Source: Spirosoma aerolatum
GTDB taxonomy: Bacteria; Bacteroidota; Bacteroidia; Cytophagales; Spirosomataceae
Assembly (NCBI RefSeq): GCF_002056795.1
Contig: NZ_CP020104.1
Location: forward strand, 3,111,001-3,175,000
DNA: 64,000 nucleotides
Direction of reading: 5' to 3'
The translations under genes and the position numbers were made by a program. Below the pieces are notes generated by a model, which was given only the letters and a program-made list of their open reading frames with translations, was not told the DNA's origin and did no database searches. Below, in pieces: positions 1-8,888 of this stretch (its first letter is position 1; each line of letters starts with the position of its first letter).

Positions 1-448
1 CCAGATCATCATTTTTCTGCAATACGAGTAAACCGCCCGAAAATTCACCACTTAGCGCTTTGCAGGTGTCTAGAATGGGTTTAAGCGAGGCATAGGCGTC
101 CATAATTTCGGTCTCCCGAAGGAGCCACCGTTTGAACAGCCGACTGTTACTTAGGTTAGTCGATTTGCCAATCAACAATAAAAAGCGCCGGATTTCGTGC
201 TGAAAAATGATAATCAGCGCCAGGGCACCCACACTGATGAAATACTCCAGAATGGTAGTCATCAGGTTGAGGCCAAGTGCCTTTACCAGTAAATAGGCAA
301 GGTAAACCAGCAGATACCCGACAAAGACGCGGCTGGCGACACTCCCACGAACAAGATGATAAATCTGGTAAATAAGTAGGGTGACGAGCCCAATATCCAA
401 TAAATCGAGCCACCCGATTTCTAAAAAACCCAGGCGAAAAGCCAGCAT
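1..448 (-). CDS. cdaA: Diadenylate cyclase CdaA, N-terminal part (cut by window edge)
   Basis: Membrane diadenylate cyclase that makes the second messenger c-di-AMP from two ATP. About 149 codons are visible on the minus strand from an ATG at 448. The protein starts MLAFRLGFLEIGWLDLLDIG and has three hydrophobic segments in the first ~95 residues. After these come an IIIFQHEIRR stretch and the beginning of the DAC (DisA_N) domain, GEFSGGLLVLQKNDDL. This is the CdaA family layout of three membrane helices followed by a cytosolic cyclase. The DGA and RHR catalytic motifs would lie beyond position 1 and cannot be checked. c-di-AMP is a known regulator of osmolyte and ion transport, which is of interest given the osmotic-stress island at 45-64 kb, but no link is shown here. 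Confidence 0.88.
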   Translation of the reverse strand, partial: MLAFRLGFLEIGWLDLLDIGLVTLLIYQIYHLVRGSVASRVFVGYLLVYLAYLLVKALGLNLMTTILEYFISVGALALIIIFQHEIRRFLLLIGKSTNLSNSRLFKRWLLRETEIMDAYASLKPILDTCKALSGEFSGGLLVLQKNDDL

Positions 449-603
449 GAACCAATAAAGAAAGTTTACGGGCTAAAGATAAACAGAATAATGTACTTGG
501 ATAGGCTGAATTATTATCGGCTGTTTCAGAGGATAGGATAGAAACTCGGGTTCATTGCCTTGAGCCCTGAAACGTATGATCGATATGAAGCCAGATTAAG
601 TGG

Positions 604-1551
604 CTATATATCAATTGTTTGTCCTTCCGTTGCCAGGTAGGTTTCAGGGAAAATAGCTCTGGCTTCCTCCAGAAATAGCTCGAATTGCTTGTAGCGCGAC
701 GAAAAATGACCAATTAGCAAACGGCCAGCCTGTGCTTTAGAGGCAATCATAGCCGCCTGCCCAGCCGTCGAATGATACACCTCTGCTGCTCGCTGACTGT
801 TGTCCTGCAAAAAAGTGGCTTCATGGTATAACACGTTGACGCCCTGCAATTGGGTAGTCAGTTCTTCCACGTAGCGCGTATCGGAGCAGAATGCGTAGGA
901 GCGGGGAGACGGGGCCGGTTCAGTATAATCAGCAGCAGCGTAGAGTAGCCGACCGTCGGCATCCAGAATATCCCTGCCTTCTTTCAACTGCTTTAGGTAG
1001 GCAATAGGGACCTCGGCTGGTAGTTTTTCCCGCAGTAGGTGAGGCTTAGCCTGTTTCTCACGAAAGAGGTAGCCGGTACAGTCGATCCGGTGCTGCAATG
1101 GAATCGACTGTACAGTCATCAGAGGATGATCGAGTAAGAGCGCTGACTGGTCTGGATCGACAGCCTGAAAATGAAGGCGAAAGCCAAGCCGGGAATCCGA
1201 CACCCGGAAAATGGTTGTCAACACCTCATCGAGCCCGCGTGGACCGAACAGGTGTAAGTCTTCGGTCCGTCCTGCCATGTTCAGTGACGATAGGAGTGGA
1301 GCCAACCCAAAATAGTGATCGCCGTGCAAGTGACTGATAAAAATGTAGCGAAGCCTGCCCGGACGAATCCGTTGTTCGAGCAGACGGTATTGGGTACCTT
1401 CGCCACAATCGATCAGAATGTATTCGTTACCGATGGTCAGCAAATGAGCGGTCTGATGGAGTCGAAGTGAGGGAGTGGCCGAACCGGCCCCGAGTACAGT
1501 CAACGTAAATGGGGTATGGTTCGGACGATGGGTTTCCGATTCATGGGGCAT
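604..1551 (-). CDS. rnz: Ribonuclease Z
   Basis: Metallo-beta-lactamase-fold endonuclease that matures tRNA 3' ends; relevant because two of the three tRNAs here lack an encoded CCA. From the Met at 1551 (315 residues) the protein has an LTVLGAGSATPS N-terminus and the zinc motif SHLHGDHYFGL (H74, H76, D78, H79). Further on come LYHEAT and a late LIGHFSSRY motif, as in the ElaC/RNase Z family. The reading frame opens as far as 1632, but that start would overlap the upstream STAS gene by 59 bases and add residues with no family counterpart. The Met at 1551 lies 22 bases after the STAS stop and gives the usual length. The two genes are probably co-transcribed. Confidence 0.9.
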   Translation of the reverse strand: MPHESETHRPNHTPFTLTVLGAGSATPSLRLHQTAHLLTIGNEYILIDCGEGTQYRLLEQRIRPGRLRYIFISHLHGDHYFGLAPLLSSLNMAGRTEDLHLFGPRGLDEVLTTIFRVSDSRLGFRLHFQAVDPDQSALLLDHPLMTVQSIPLQHRIDCTGYLFREKQAKPHLLREKLPAEVPIAYLKQLKEGRDILDADGRLLYAAADYTEPAPSPRSYAFCSDTRYVEELTTQLQGVNVLYHEATFLQDNSQRAAEVYHSTAGQAAMIASKAQAGRLLIGHFSSRYKQFELFLEEARAIFPETYLATEGQTIDI

Positions 1552-1573
1552 TTCTACACGCGTTAGGGCTGCG

Positions 1574-1981
1574 TTAGGCCTCGACACTGCCTCCGACATC
1601 ATACTCGTCATCTGCTTCACTACGGAAGTCATTTTCCAATTCGTTCATAAAAACAGCGTCGATGGCTTCTTCCACGGTTGGCAGAATCGTCAGATCGCTG
1701 AGACGAGCTGTATCCAGAAATGAAATCAGATCGTCATTTTTTGTAACAACAATCAATAGACCCTGTTCATTGGTACATTGCCGACTTATTTTTCGAATTG
1801 TCGATACCCCTGCCGGATCGATCGACTGGACAGGGGCCGTATCAATGATGATATTGCTGTAGCCCTCCCGAAAAAGATTACGGCTAAGCGTCTCAAAGTC
1901 AGTTGTTATAGCCTCCCCGAAAACATTCTCTGTTAATCGGATCAGGGCGTATTGTTCGTTTTTCTCGATGCTATAATTCAT
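1574..1981 (-). CDS. STAS-domain protein (anti-sigma-factor-antagonist type)
   Basis: A 135-residue cytosolic protein. Residues 1-110 form a STAS-like alternation of strands and helices (YALIRLTENVFG, NIIIDTAPVQSIDPAGVSTI, GLLIVVTKND). The segment around SIDPAGVSTIRKI is where SpoIIAA-type proteins carry a phosphorylatable Ser/Thr followed by a helix; here Ser and Thr are present nearby. The C-terminus is acidic and probably disordered. The family usually binds anti-sigma kinases or sits in signalling complexes. No partner kinase is adjacent, so the role is unassigned. It is probably transcribed together with rnz, 22 bases downstream. Confidence 0.7.
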   Translation of the reverse strand: MNYSIEKNEQYALIRLTENVFGEAITTDFETLSRNLFREGYSNIIIDTAPVQSIDPAGVSTIRKISRQCTNEQGLLIVVTKNDDLISFLDTARLSDLTILPTVEEAIDAVFMNELENDFRSEADDEYDVGGSVEA

Positions 1982-2010
1982 AGGACTTTAATTTTGAATG
2001 ATAGAATGAT

Positions 2011-2071
2011 TGACTGGTTGAAAGATTGAGTAAGGGTTTCTTATTCAGCCATTCAATCCTTCAACCAGTCA
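2011..2071 (-). terminator. Long inverted repeat after purC
   Basis: Arms at 2011-2029 and 2053-2071 are 19 bases each and complementary except for one position, around a 23-base loop. The element lies directly after the purC stop (2077) and before the STAS gene start (1981), on the minus strand. No strong T-run follows, so it could be a factor-assisted terminator or a dispersed intergenic palindrome. Confidence 0.5.
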
Positions 2072-2076
2072 AAATT

Positions 2077-3009
2077 TTATATGGATCGTAGTATATTGGT
2101 TTCGATTCGGGCCAGCGGGTCGGAGGTTTCATCAGGCTGGAAGCGTTGACCGGTAACGGTTTCAAATAGCTCAATATAGCGTTTCGTAATCTGGCTTATC
2201 CATTCATCCGACATAGCAGGAACGGTTTGCCCCGTTTTCCCCTGAAAACCGTTTGAAATAAGCCATTCTCTAACGAATTCTTTCGATAATTGTTTTTGCG
2301 GTTGTCCGGCCTGCTGGTTTTGTTCATACACATCCGCGTAGAAGTACCGGGATGAGTCGGGGGTATGAACCTCGTCGATCAGGTAAACCTTGCCATCCAG
2401 ATTCCCAAACTCATACTTGGTGTCGACCAGAATAAGCCCCTGTTGGGCGGCCATTTCGGTACCACGGGTAAATAAGGCCAATGCATACTGTTCCAATTGC
2501 ACATACTCACTTTCCGGTACTATTCCCCGACTCAAAATCTCCTCACGGCTAATGTCCTCGTCGTGGCCTTCGTGTGCCTTCGTCGATGGGGTAATTATCG
2601 GAGTGGGCAGCCGGTCGTTTTCCCGCAGCCCTTCGGGTAAAGCCACACCACACAAGGTCCGGTGCCCATCGCGGTATTGGCGCCAGGCGTGGCCCGCCAG
2701 GTAGCCACGAACCACCATTTCAACCGCATAGGGTTCGCATTTCAGGCCAATACTCACATTCGGATCGGGTACGTCAAGGAGCCAGTTGGGAACAATATCA
2801 ACTGTTGCTTCCAGAAAGTAGGCGGCTGTCTGATTCAATACCTGCCCTTTAAACGGAATAGGGCGGGGGAGTACCACATCAAAGGCTGAAATACGATCTG
2901 AGGCAATCATAACCAGCTTGTTTGGGAATGAATAAACGTCCCGTACTTTTCCCCGATAAAATCCCGTCTGGCCGGGAAAATGAAAATTGGTTTCCTGAAT
3001 GGCGTTCAT
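2077..3009 (-). CDS. purC: Phosphoribosylaminoimidazole-succinocarboxamide synthase (SAICAR synthase)
   Basis: Purine biosynthesis enzyme: ligates aspartate to CAIR using ATP. 310 residues, the long SAICAR synthase form. Visible motifs are [11 protein letters not shown] near residue 20, the ATP-binding [34 protein letters not shown], and the family signature [11 protein letters not shown] followed by [13 protein letters not shown]. These are the conserved substrate- and nucleotide-binding elements. It is monocistronic as far as can be seen, with a strong inverted repeat after its stop and no other pur gene nearby. Confidence 0.96.
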   Translation of the reverse strand: MNAIQETNFHFPGQTGFYRGKVRDVYSFPNKLVMIASDRISAFDVVLPRPIPFKGQVLNQTAAYFLEATVDIVPNWLLDVPDPNVSIGLKCEPYAVEMVVRGYLAGHAWRQYRDGHRTLCGVALPEGLRENDRLPTPIITPSTKAHEGHDEDISREEILSRGIVPESEYVQLEQYALALFTRGTEMAAQQGLILVDTKYEFGNLDGKVYLIDEVHTPDSSRYFYADVYEQNQQAGQPQKQLSKEFVREWLISNGFQGKTGQTVPAMSDEWISQITKRYIELFETVTGQRFQPDETSDPLARIETNILRSI

Positions 3010-3095
3010 TTTTTACAGTTTACGGTCTTCGGCTTATAGTAGCAGGCGTATTGGGATTAACAGCCCCAGTTCCTAAACCGAAAACAACAACCCTT

Positions 3096-4271
3096 TTATA
3101 ACTTTTCTATTATAATAGCCGAAGCTCCTCCGCCCCCGTTGCAAATACCAACCGCACCATATCGGCCGTTGTTTTGTTGCAGAACGTTCGTAAGTGTGGT
3201 TACTATTCGTGCTCCCGATGCGCCCAACGGATGCCCAATGGATACAGCTCCGCCAAAAGCATTCAGTTTCTCCTGCGGGATGTTCAATACTTTACTGAAT
3301 GCCAGTGGAACTACGGCAAACGCTTCGTTTACTTCAAAAAAATCAATGTCGTCGGTTGTTAAGCCAGCCCGTTCCAGGGCAAGCGGAACGGCTTTTGTGG
3401 GTGCCGTTGTGAACCATTGGGGCTCCTGTTCTGCATCGGCATAAGCCAGAATCCGGGCAAGCGGTTTTAGGCCAAGTTCATCGGCCTTCCAACGGCTCAT
3501 GACAACAACTGCTGAAGCCCCGTCGCTGATCGGTGACGAACTAGCAGGCGTTACGGTACCGTCAGGCGTAAAGGCCGGTTTGAGAGTTGGGATTTTGTCA
3601 TAAATGACATTTTTAAACTCTTCGTCCTCTGATACGACCGTAACCCCCTTTCGACCTGTTACCTCAACCGGCACAATTTCGGCACTGAACCGACCTGACT
3701 GTGTACTAGCTTCGGCCCGACGGTATGATTGTACGGTATAAGCATCCTGTTCTTCACGTGTAATGGCATAGTGTTTGGCCGTCTGGTCGGCAAAAACGCC
3801 CATAGCACATTGATCGTAAACGTCTACCAGCCCATCCCGAGCCAGGCCATCGACCAGTTCGGCATTTCCATATTTATAGCCAAATCGAGCCTTGGGAACG
3901 TAGTAGGGGGTATTTGACATACTTTCCATACCACCCGCTACGATGACATCAGCCTGCCCAAGCTGAATAGCCTGAGCGGCAAGCATAATGGCTTTCGTTC
4001 CTGAAGCACACACTTTATTGATGGTTGTGCATGGAATATTAGCCGGTAATCCTGCTTTCAGCGCGGCTTGTTTGGCCGGTGCCTGACCTACATTGGCCGA
4101 CACAACATTACCTATATAAACTTCCTGAACCTGCTCAGGTTGCACACCAGCGCGGGCTAATGCACCCCGAATGGCTGCAGCGCCCAGTTCGGTAGCCGAC
4201 AGGGTCGATAAAACACCACCGAAACTACCAATTGGTGTTCGAACCGCTGACACAATAACCACTTCGTTCAT
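3096..4271 (-). CDS. Acetyl-CoA C-acetyltransferase (thiolase)
   Basis: Thiolase II family enzyme of 391 residues, the standard length. It condenses two acetyl-CoA to acetoacetyl-CoA or runs in reverse in fatty-acid or ketone-body breakdown. The acyl-accepting cysteine is C88 in NKVCASG, the catalytic His is H347 in GHPLGASG, and the second cysteine is C377 in GICNGGGGAS. The N-terminus VIVSAVRTPIGSFGG is typical. Neighbours (BatB/TPR and purC) say nothing about direction or pathway. It could be named atoB or phaA; the exact substrate cannot be told from sequence alone. Confidence 0.93.
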   Translation of the reverse strand: MNEVVIVSAVRTPIGSFGGVLSTLSATELGAAAIRGALARAGVQPEQVQEVYIGNVVSANVGQAPAKQAALKAGLPANIPCTTINKVCASGTKAIMLAAQAIQLGQADVIVAGGMESMSNTPYYVPKARFGYKYGNAELVDGLARDGLVDVYDQCAMGVFADQTAKHYAITREEQDAYTVQSYRRAEASTQSGRFSAEIVPVEVTGRKGVTVVSEDEEFKNVIYDKIPTLKPAFTPDGTVTPASSSPISDGASAVVVMSRWKADELGLKPLARILAYADAEQEPQWFTTAPTKAVPLALERAGLTTDDIDFFEVNEAFAVVPLAFSKVLNIPQEKLNAFGGAVSIGHPLGASGARIVTTLTNVLQQNNGRYGAVGICNGGGGASAIIIEKL

Positions 4272-4322
4272 AGATCTGTATTTGTTTAGGGTTTTCGGTC
4301 TTCAGGAAACCGAAGCCCGATT

Positions 4323-5018
4323 CTACCATCGACTCTCTCCCTCTCTGGGCTTCGGACTAGCCTGATGAGCCGAGCGGGTCAACACAAACGGCAAATCATC
4401 GCCACGCATAGCATCCAGCAATTGTAATGCTTGCTCTTCACTTAGGTTCAAACGGCGAAAACGGCGTAATAACTCATCCTGCCGTGTCGACCGCTCAACC
4501 TGCTGACCACCCATAGAGCGAGGCTTATTAACAAGTTGAGGAGAAGGCGTTGATGACTTACGGATTGATCGTTTGTGCGGAGGCTGCCCCGAATAATGTC
4601 GTTTTATTAGTTCAAAATTATACCGGGCCGATTCATTATCTGCGTTTTCGAGCAAAGCCTGGCGAAAAAGGGTTAACGCCAAGGCACTGTCTTTTTCAAG
4701 ACAGGCCATCACCCCTAGCTGAGTAGCTGCAGCTGTCCGTAAATCATGCCGGTCCGTTTGGAGTAGTGTTTCGTACTGCGATTTGGCTTTAGTGTATTGT
4801 TTCAGATGGAAATACGTATGACCAAGGTTTAACCGAACAGCTGCATCGATTGTCGACGTATTTTGGGTTAAATACGTATAAAACGTAAGGGCACGCTGAT
4901 AATGCCCCGACTGATAAGCGAGTTGAGCCTCCTGACGGGCCTGATTGTTACGGGAAATCTGGTTCAGAGAAATCAGTTCGTTCAACCAAATCCAGGCTGC
5001 AATGAGTAAATAGATCAT
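4323..5018 (-). CDS. Tetratricopeptide protein, BatC-like
   Basis: 231 residues. A short hydrophobic N-terminus (MIYLLIAAWIWLNEL) probably anchors it to the membrane. Two to four TPR units follow between about residues 25 and 145 (ARQEAQLAYQSGHYQRALTF, RLNLGHTYFHLKQYTKAKSQYE, LALTLFRQALLENADNESARYN). The C-terminal third is polar, with a region resembling RQDELLRRFRRLNLSEEQALQLLDAM. In Bacteroidota a TPR protein of this kind (BatC) lies next to the VWA protein BatB in the Bat/aerotolerance cluster, and the order here fits. There is a 115-base gap from the VWA gene. Function is inferred from context. Confidence 0.7.
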   Translation of the reverse strand: MIYLLIAAWIWLNELISLNQISRNNQARQEAQLAYQSGHYQRALTFYTYLTQNTSTIDAAVRLNLGHTYFHLKQYTKAKSQYETLLQTDRHDLRTAAATQLGVMACLEKDSALALTLFRQALLENADNESARYNFELIKRHYSGQPPHKRSIRKSSTPSPQLVNKPRSMGGQQVERSTRQDELLRRFRRLNLSEEQALQLLDAMRGDDLPFVLTRSAHQASPKPREGESRW

Positions 5019-5133
5019 CTGTAAGCTTGCCCCAGCGTTTCAATTGGTACTGAATACACGGATGTCAGCAGGGCGTAGTCCATAATGAATCAATAAAACG
5101 AAGCCAAAAATAAGATGAAACGTCGAGACTCGC

Positions 5134-6096
5134 TTATAGTCGGAAGGTTCGAATGGCGATAAGTATATCGAGCGCGATCAGGCTGAGTGCCGCCAGCAGA
5201 AAATAATAATACTTATTAGTCGCTACGGACAGCCGACGCTGATCGCTGGTGCCTCCTTTTAGCGACTGTAAAATACCCGCTAGTTCATTGATATAACGCC
5301 CATTAGCATCGGCTTCGATGTATTGCCCACGGCTATCGCGAGCCAGTTCCTGCAAATAGAGCCGATTGAGTCGACTCCGAACAATCTGATTATTATCATC
5401 CCGAATAAAATCGCGTCCCTGCCGAATCGATGCCCCAGCTTCACTCCCTATACCGACTGTTATAATAGGCATTCCCTGCATACGTAACCGAATCAGCGTA
5501 TTGCGTTCGCAGGGGCTGGCGTTTTCCCCATCACTAAACAGAACCATCGCCTTAACACTTCGACGGGTAGACGGATCGGTAGATAGTTTCTGATAGGCCA
5601 GTTCAACAGCACTACACAGGTCAGTACCACCCGTTGGGTCGATACTGGTGTGTACTTCACGAATAAATTGCTTGAGCGCATCCTGATCGGCCGTTAGGGG
5701 GGCCAATACAAAAGGGGATGACGAAGCCATAATTAGCCCGAACCGATTGGCAGGAAGGGTGTCGCAAAGTTGCTGGATGTCGTACTTCACCCGTTCCAGA
5801 CGCGTGGGCACAACATCGTTGGCATCCATAGACCGGGAAATATCAACGATCAGGAATGTATCGTGACCCGTTGTGGCAAAGTCGACAACGGCTTCACCAA
5901 ACGACGGGCCCAGTAGGGCAATGATGAGTAAAGTGAGGTAACTGCCTCTCAGAAAAAACTTAGGAACGGCACCCCAGGCCGACGTATTTAATTGATGAGC
6001 CAGCCGAAAGGTACGCCATACATAAAGTGTATAGAGCCCTATAAACAGGCAAATGAAAAAAAAATCGGTACGCGTAAGGGGATATAACCAATTCAT
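5134..6096 (-). CDS. BatB-like VWA-domain membrane protein
   Basis: 320 residues. Two membrane helices lie before residue 65 and one near the C-terminus (YYYFLLAALSLIALDILIAI), with a von Willebrand A domain between. The metal-adhesion site is intact: DISRS (D85, S87, S89), with Thr in DPTGGTDL and Asp in FSDGEN. This architecture (TM-TM-VWA-TM) is that of the BatA/BatB proteins of Bacteroidota aerotolerance operons. Only one VWA gene and a TPR gene are present; BatA, the MoxR ATPase and BatD are not adjacent, so the operon is reduced or split. The role in envelope stress is a family-level inference. Confidence 0.8.
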   Translation of the reverse strand: MNWLYPLTRTDFFFICLFIGLYTLYVWRTFRLAHQLNTSAWGAVPKFFLRGSYLTLLIIALLGPSFGEAVVDFATTGHDTFLIVDISRSMDANDVVPTRLERVKYDIQQLCDTLPANRFGLIMASSSPFVLAPLTADQDALKQFIREVHTSIDPTGGTDLCSAVELAYQKLSTDPSTRRSVKAMVLFSDGENASPCERNTLIRLRMQGMPIITVGIGSEAGASIRQGRDFIRDDNNQIVRSRLNRLYLQELARDSRGQYIEADANGRYINELAGILQSLKGGTSDQRRLSVATNKYYYFLLAALSLIALDILIAIRTFRL

Positions 6097-6196
6097 GAAA
6101 TCAAGTATCTGGCTGATGCTGACTAAGTTGAAGCTTGGTACACTCCGCAGCAGATTGGGGCGAAATTAGTGATTATAAAAAGATTTTAAATTTCCT

Positions 6197-6228
6197 CTTG
6201 ACGAAAACATTTAATACCTCTATCTTTG
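6197..6228 (+). promoter_or_regulatory. Promoter of the tRNA-Ser/tRNA-Pro unit
   Basis: CTTG at 6197-6200 and TATCTTTG at 6221-6228 are separated by 20 bases, matching the Bacteroidota -33 TTTG / -7 TAnnTTTG promoter. Transcription would start near 6235, about 30 bases before tRNA-Ser. Confidence 0.65.
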
Positions 6229-6263
6229 TGTCCCAATCGTTCAGGAAAGAACAGATTGGCTAC

Positions 6264-6350
6264 GGAGAGATGCCTGAGAGGCCGAAAGGAACAGTTTGCT
6301 AAACTGTCGTACTGGTAACGGTACCGAGGGTTCGAATCCCTCTCTCTCCG
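6264..6350 (+). tRNA. tRNA-Ser(GCU)
   Basis: 87 bases. The acceptor GGAGAGA pairs with TCTCTCC before a G73 discriminator. The anticodon loop is TTGCTAA within a 5-bp stem (anticodon GCT), a long class II variable arm follows, and the T-arm is GAGGGTTCGAATCCCTC. CCA is not encoded, so it must be added after 3' processing. Confidence 0.95.
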
Positions 6351-6432
6351 CAGGAGATAAAGTGATACAGTTCCCAACCGAAAGTAAATAAGTTAATGTT
6401 ATTTCGGCTGTCGCATTTTATAATACAACATT

Positions 6433-6509
6433 CGGGGTGTAGCGTAGCCCGGTATCGCGCCTGCTTTGGGAGCAGGAGGTCGTAGGTTCGAATCCTGCCA
6501 CCCCGACCA
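6433..6509 (+). tRNA. tRNA-Pro(UGG)
   Basis: The acceptor CGGGGTG pairs with CACCCCG. The anticodon arm is CTGCTTTGGGAGCAG (anticodon TGG), and the T-arm GTAGGTTCGAATCCTGC is intact. The discriminator A at 6506 is followed by an encoded CCA (6507-6509), unlike the other two tRNAs in the window. It lies 82 bases after tRNA-Ser and probably shares its promoter. Confidence 0.95.
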
Positions 6510-6512
6510 CTC

Positions 6513-6553
6513 AAAAACCGTCAAGTCTGCATGATTTGGCGGTTTTTCTTTTT
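6513..6553 (+). terminator. Intrinsic terminator of the tRNA unit
   Basis: Stem 6513-6524 (AAAAACCGTCAA) pairs with 6536-6547 (TTGGCGGTTTTT), giving 12 bp with one wobble. A further T-rich tail follows to 6553. It begins four bases after the CCA of tRNA-Pro. Confidence 0.85.
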
Positions 6554-6588
6554 ATGCCCTGCATATTGGCCGTTTTTTGGGATCAAGG

Positions 6589-6813
6589 TCAAAAGGGGGC
6601 GCTTCGGGATCGGTTGATTCGTATGTTCATGGTCTCCGTCAAATCGGTAACGGTCCCGTCTACAATAAGGACATTGACATGCGTCGCTAAAGTCTGATCG
6701 ATTAGATCGACGCAGCCTAAGGGCATAATGAGCGTGCACAGACGCAGAATAAAGGTTATTAATCGCCTGAATGAGTGCGTTATTATCTCGAAAGAACTAG
6801 CCTTTTTTCTCAC
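6589..6813 (-). pseudogene. N-terminal remnant of a DUF4249-type lipoprotein
   Basis: 74 codons that end in a stop. The N-terminus has a basic start, a hydrophobic run and a lipobox-like LIMPLGC. After it come NVLIVDGTVTDLTETMNIRINRSRS, which resembles the beginning of DUF4249 outer-membrane lipoproteins (C-x-D ... LVVDG-x-I-T-x ... V-x-L-S-R-S). Such proteins are normally several hundred residues long, so about four fifths would be missing. The break lies within 40 bases of the tRNA-Pro terminator, consistent with loss or exchange of DNA at a tRNA. The family match is by eye. It could also be a chance frame. Confidence 0.42.
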
Positions 6814-7053
6814 CTTTGAGCAGCCTGTAGCTGGACAGCAATATACATTCTTCGGGCAATATGCGATTGCTCAAACTGATTAGTAGAAGCGGAAATCCGT
6901 TTGTTTTACTGGCAGCGTAATGAACTTTATAATGGGATAATAGGTGTTATTTCCCAAGACTCGCCACCAGTAGGTTATTTTGCAGAAATACAGTAAAGGA
7001 CAAGAAGACATTGCTTTTTGCTTGCGATCAACAGACTCTTTGTACAGTCTCGT

Positions 7054-7884
7054 ATGCGGCAATTGCTTGTTTCTCTGGCCCTGATTGGCTTGTTCAGTTC
7101 ATTTCGTCACCCAGAAATGAGTTGGGTGGCTATTGGCGATTCGATTACGTATCTTAATGAGCATCTGAATGAAACCGGAAATCGGATAACCAAAGGCTAT
7201 ATGACCAGGGTGGTCGAGCAGTTACCCTATATTCATTACACCAATCAGGGGCATAATGGGTGGACGGCGGTGCGAATCGCGCAGCAAATAGAAACCCTAG
7301 GCCTGACGAAAGCGGATCTGTATTCGGTATTTCTGGGTACCAACGATTGGTGGGGTGGTAAGCCATTAGGACGGCTCGCTGATTATCAGAATAATACAGG
7401 GACGAACACCGTTTATGGCTCGTTCCGGGTGATTATGAATAAGTTGAAAAGCCTGAATCCGAAAGCGCCGATTATACTGATCACACCGATGCAACGGGTC
7501 GATTTTGTGTATCTGGCTAATTTCAAGAATAATGCATACGGGTCATATAAGGCCAAAAATGGGCAGCTTCTTGAATCATTTGCGTTGGCTATTGATTCGA
7601 TAGCCCGTTATGAACAGTTACCAATTGTAGACTTATACCATCTGAAAGGGCTGGATTTAAAACGGTTGGTAAAATACAAACGATTGAAGAATCCGCAGAC
7701 GGGAGCTTATATGAACTACAAATATCCGGCGTTTATCGATGTACCGTTCAATCCTGAAACCGACGAATATCCATATCCTGTTGAGGCCATCAATAAAACG
7801 TATGATGGGCTTCATCCTTCCGATAAAGGATATGCGTTAATTAGCCGCCAGTTGGTCAAAGTAATCAAAAAAGTAGTTGATTAG
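7054..7884 (+). CDS. Secreted SGNH/GDSL-type hydrolase
   Basis: 276 residues from the ATG at 7054; an upstream TTG at 7018 would only put a non-signal stretch in front of the signal peptide. The N-terminus MRQLLVSLALIGLFSSF is a signal peptide. The SGNH blocks are present: nucleophile S30 in AIGDSIT (block I), GHNGW (block II, Gly), GTNDWW with N97 (block III), and DGLHPSDKGY near the C-terminus with the Asp-His pair (block V). The catalytic apparatus is complete. The substrate could be a carbohydrate ester or lipid. It converges on the unknown gene at 7889, with only four bases between stops. Confidence 0.85.
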   Translation: MRQLLVSLALIGLFSSFRHPEMSWVAIGDSITYLNEHLNETGNRITKGYMTRVVEQLPYIHYTNQGHNGWTAVRIAQQIETLGLTKADLYSVFLGTNDWWGGKPLGRLADYQNNTGTNTVYGSFRVIMNKLKSLNPKAPIILITPMQRVDFVYLANFKNNAYGSYKAKNGQLLESFALAIDSIARYEQLPIVDLYHLKGLDLKRLVKYKRLKNPQTGAYMNYKYPAFIDVPFNPETDEYPYPVEAINKTYDGLHPSDKGYALISRQLVKVIKKVVD

Positions 7885-7888
7885 TCAG

Positions 7889-8575
7889 TCAGCGATAGCT
7901 TCGATAGGCTTCCTGCTTGTAGGCAGATAAACGCCCTCGGGCGGCAACGGTTGCCTGGTTCAATGATTTAAACAGGTAGTTTCTGGCGAGTTGAAGATTC
8001 TTGAGCTTTTCCGCTTCTTCCATGATCTGCGTTGTCTGTCGATTGAACTCATGGGCCTGATGGCGAAGGTTATTTAGACAGACCGTTTCATGGAGCGGAC
8101 TAAAATTTACCACTGAGAGAAGGTCAATAAACCAGCTATAGTACTGACCCAGCAATGCGTATGAATCTTCATACAGGCGAATTTCCTTGTAAAAGAAGGG
8201 TTTACGGCTATTAATCGGAAAGCCAGGAAGAGTGAACCGTTGAATTTTCTGATGCAGGTTTTTTAATAGTGAGGTGGCGACGCTATCGCTGGTCGATTGA
8301 TGACAGAGATCGGCCCAAACAGTATCAATTACCTGTCGTATGCCGGGGGTCGAACCATTCGCTACCTCTTTACGGGCTTCTGTAAGGGTTTGGTACTCGT
8401 GAAGTTGTTCGTTGAATTGCTGATTGATCTGGTCAATCCGGTTGATGATCGACTCCAGAATTAATTCTTCGGGGAAAGCTTCCTGTTTGGCTCGTTGCCG
8501 CCACTTCGCCATCACTTGGCCCAGCTCGAAAGCCTGGGTCAGTTTTTTGGCCAGCGTGCCTTCGTAAGGTGTCAT
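7889..8575 (-). CDS. Hypothetical helical protein
   Basis: 228 residues, not recognised. There is no signal peptide or membrane segment. It is mostly predicted alpha-helical and rich in Gln, Glu, Lys and Leu, with coiled-coil-like runs around residues 45-70 (IINRIDQINQQFNEQLHEY) and 175-205 (FNRQTTQIMEEAEKLKNL). A central segment carries aromatic residues (FFYKEIRLYEDSYALLGQYYSWF). It stands alone between convergent and divergent neighbours. Normal codon use and length suggest a real gene. Confidence 0.6.
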   Translation of the reverse strand: MTPYEGTLAKKLTQAFELGQVMAKWRQRAKQEAFPEELILESIINRIDQINQQFNEQLHEYQTLTEARKEVANGSTPGIRQVIDTVWADLCHQSTSDSVATSLLKNLHQKIQRFTLPGFPINSRKPFFYKEIRLYEDSYALLGQYYSWFIDLLSVVNFSPLHETVCLNNLRHQAHEFNRQTTQIMEEAEKLKNLQLARNYLFKSLNQATVAARGRLSAYKQEAYRSYR

Positions 8576-8888
8576 GAATCGTCTCGCTCTGAATACATAC
8601 GTTTACACCACCACTCGAAACTGATTTCCGGCAGTTGGTATGAAAAACATTTTGTTATCCGCTAAACCCCGCTCATAATACGTTCCTAATATTCACAATA
8701 GAGGATAAGTGTCAGAATATTAGATAGTTAACTTAATAACGTGAGTTTGCTGGTTAATCGGTGGAACAAATAAACAAAAACCACTCTGGGATTAAAAACA
8801 CGTTAAACAATGATAATATTGGCTTAATCCTGGGGTAACATTAGCCAGATAGTTTTGCGCTGCAAAAAGCGACACCCAAACTATCTTT
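8576..8888. other. Divergent intergenic region upstream of the TonB receptor
   Basis: 313 bases between divergent genes. The right half is AT-rich. TAGTTTTG at 8850-8857 fits the -7 consensus, but no TTTG lies at the expected distance upstream, so the receptor promoter is only tentative. I see no operator or RNA structure. Confidence 0.4.

Noticed and set aside
1552-1632. N-terminal extension of ribonuclease Z
   Set aside because: Overlaps the STAS gene and has no counterpart in the family.
6521-6739. 72-codon frame next to the tRNA terminator
   Set aside because: It runs through the terminator and lies out of frame with the DUF4249-like remnant. No family features.
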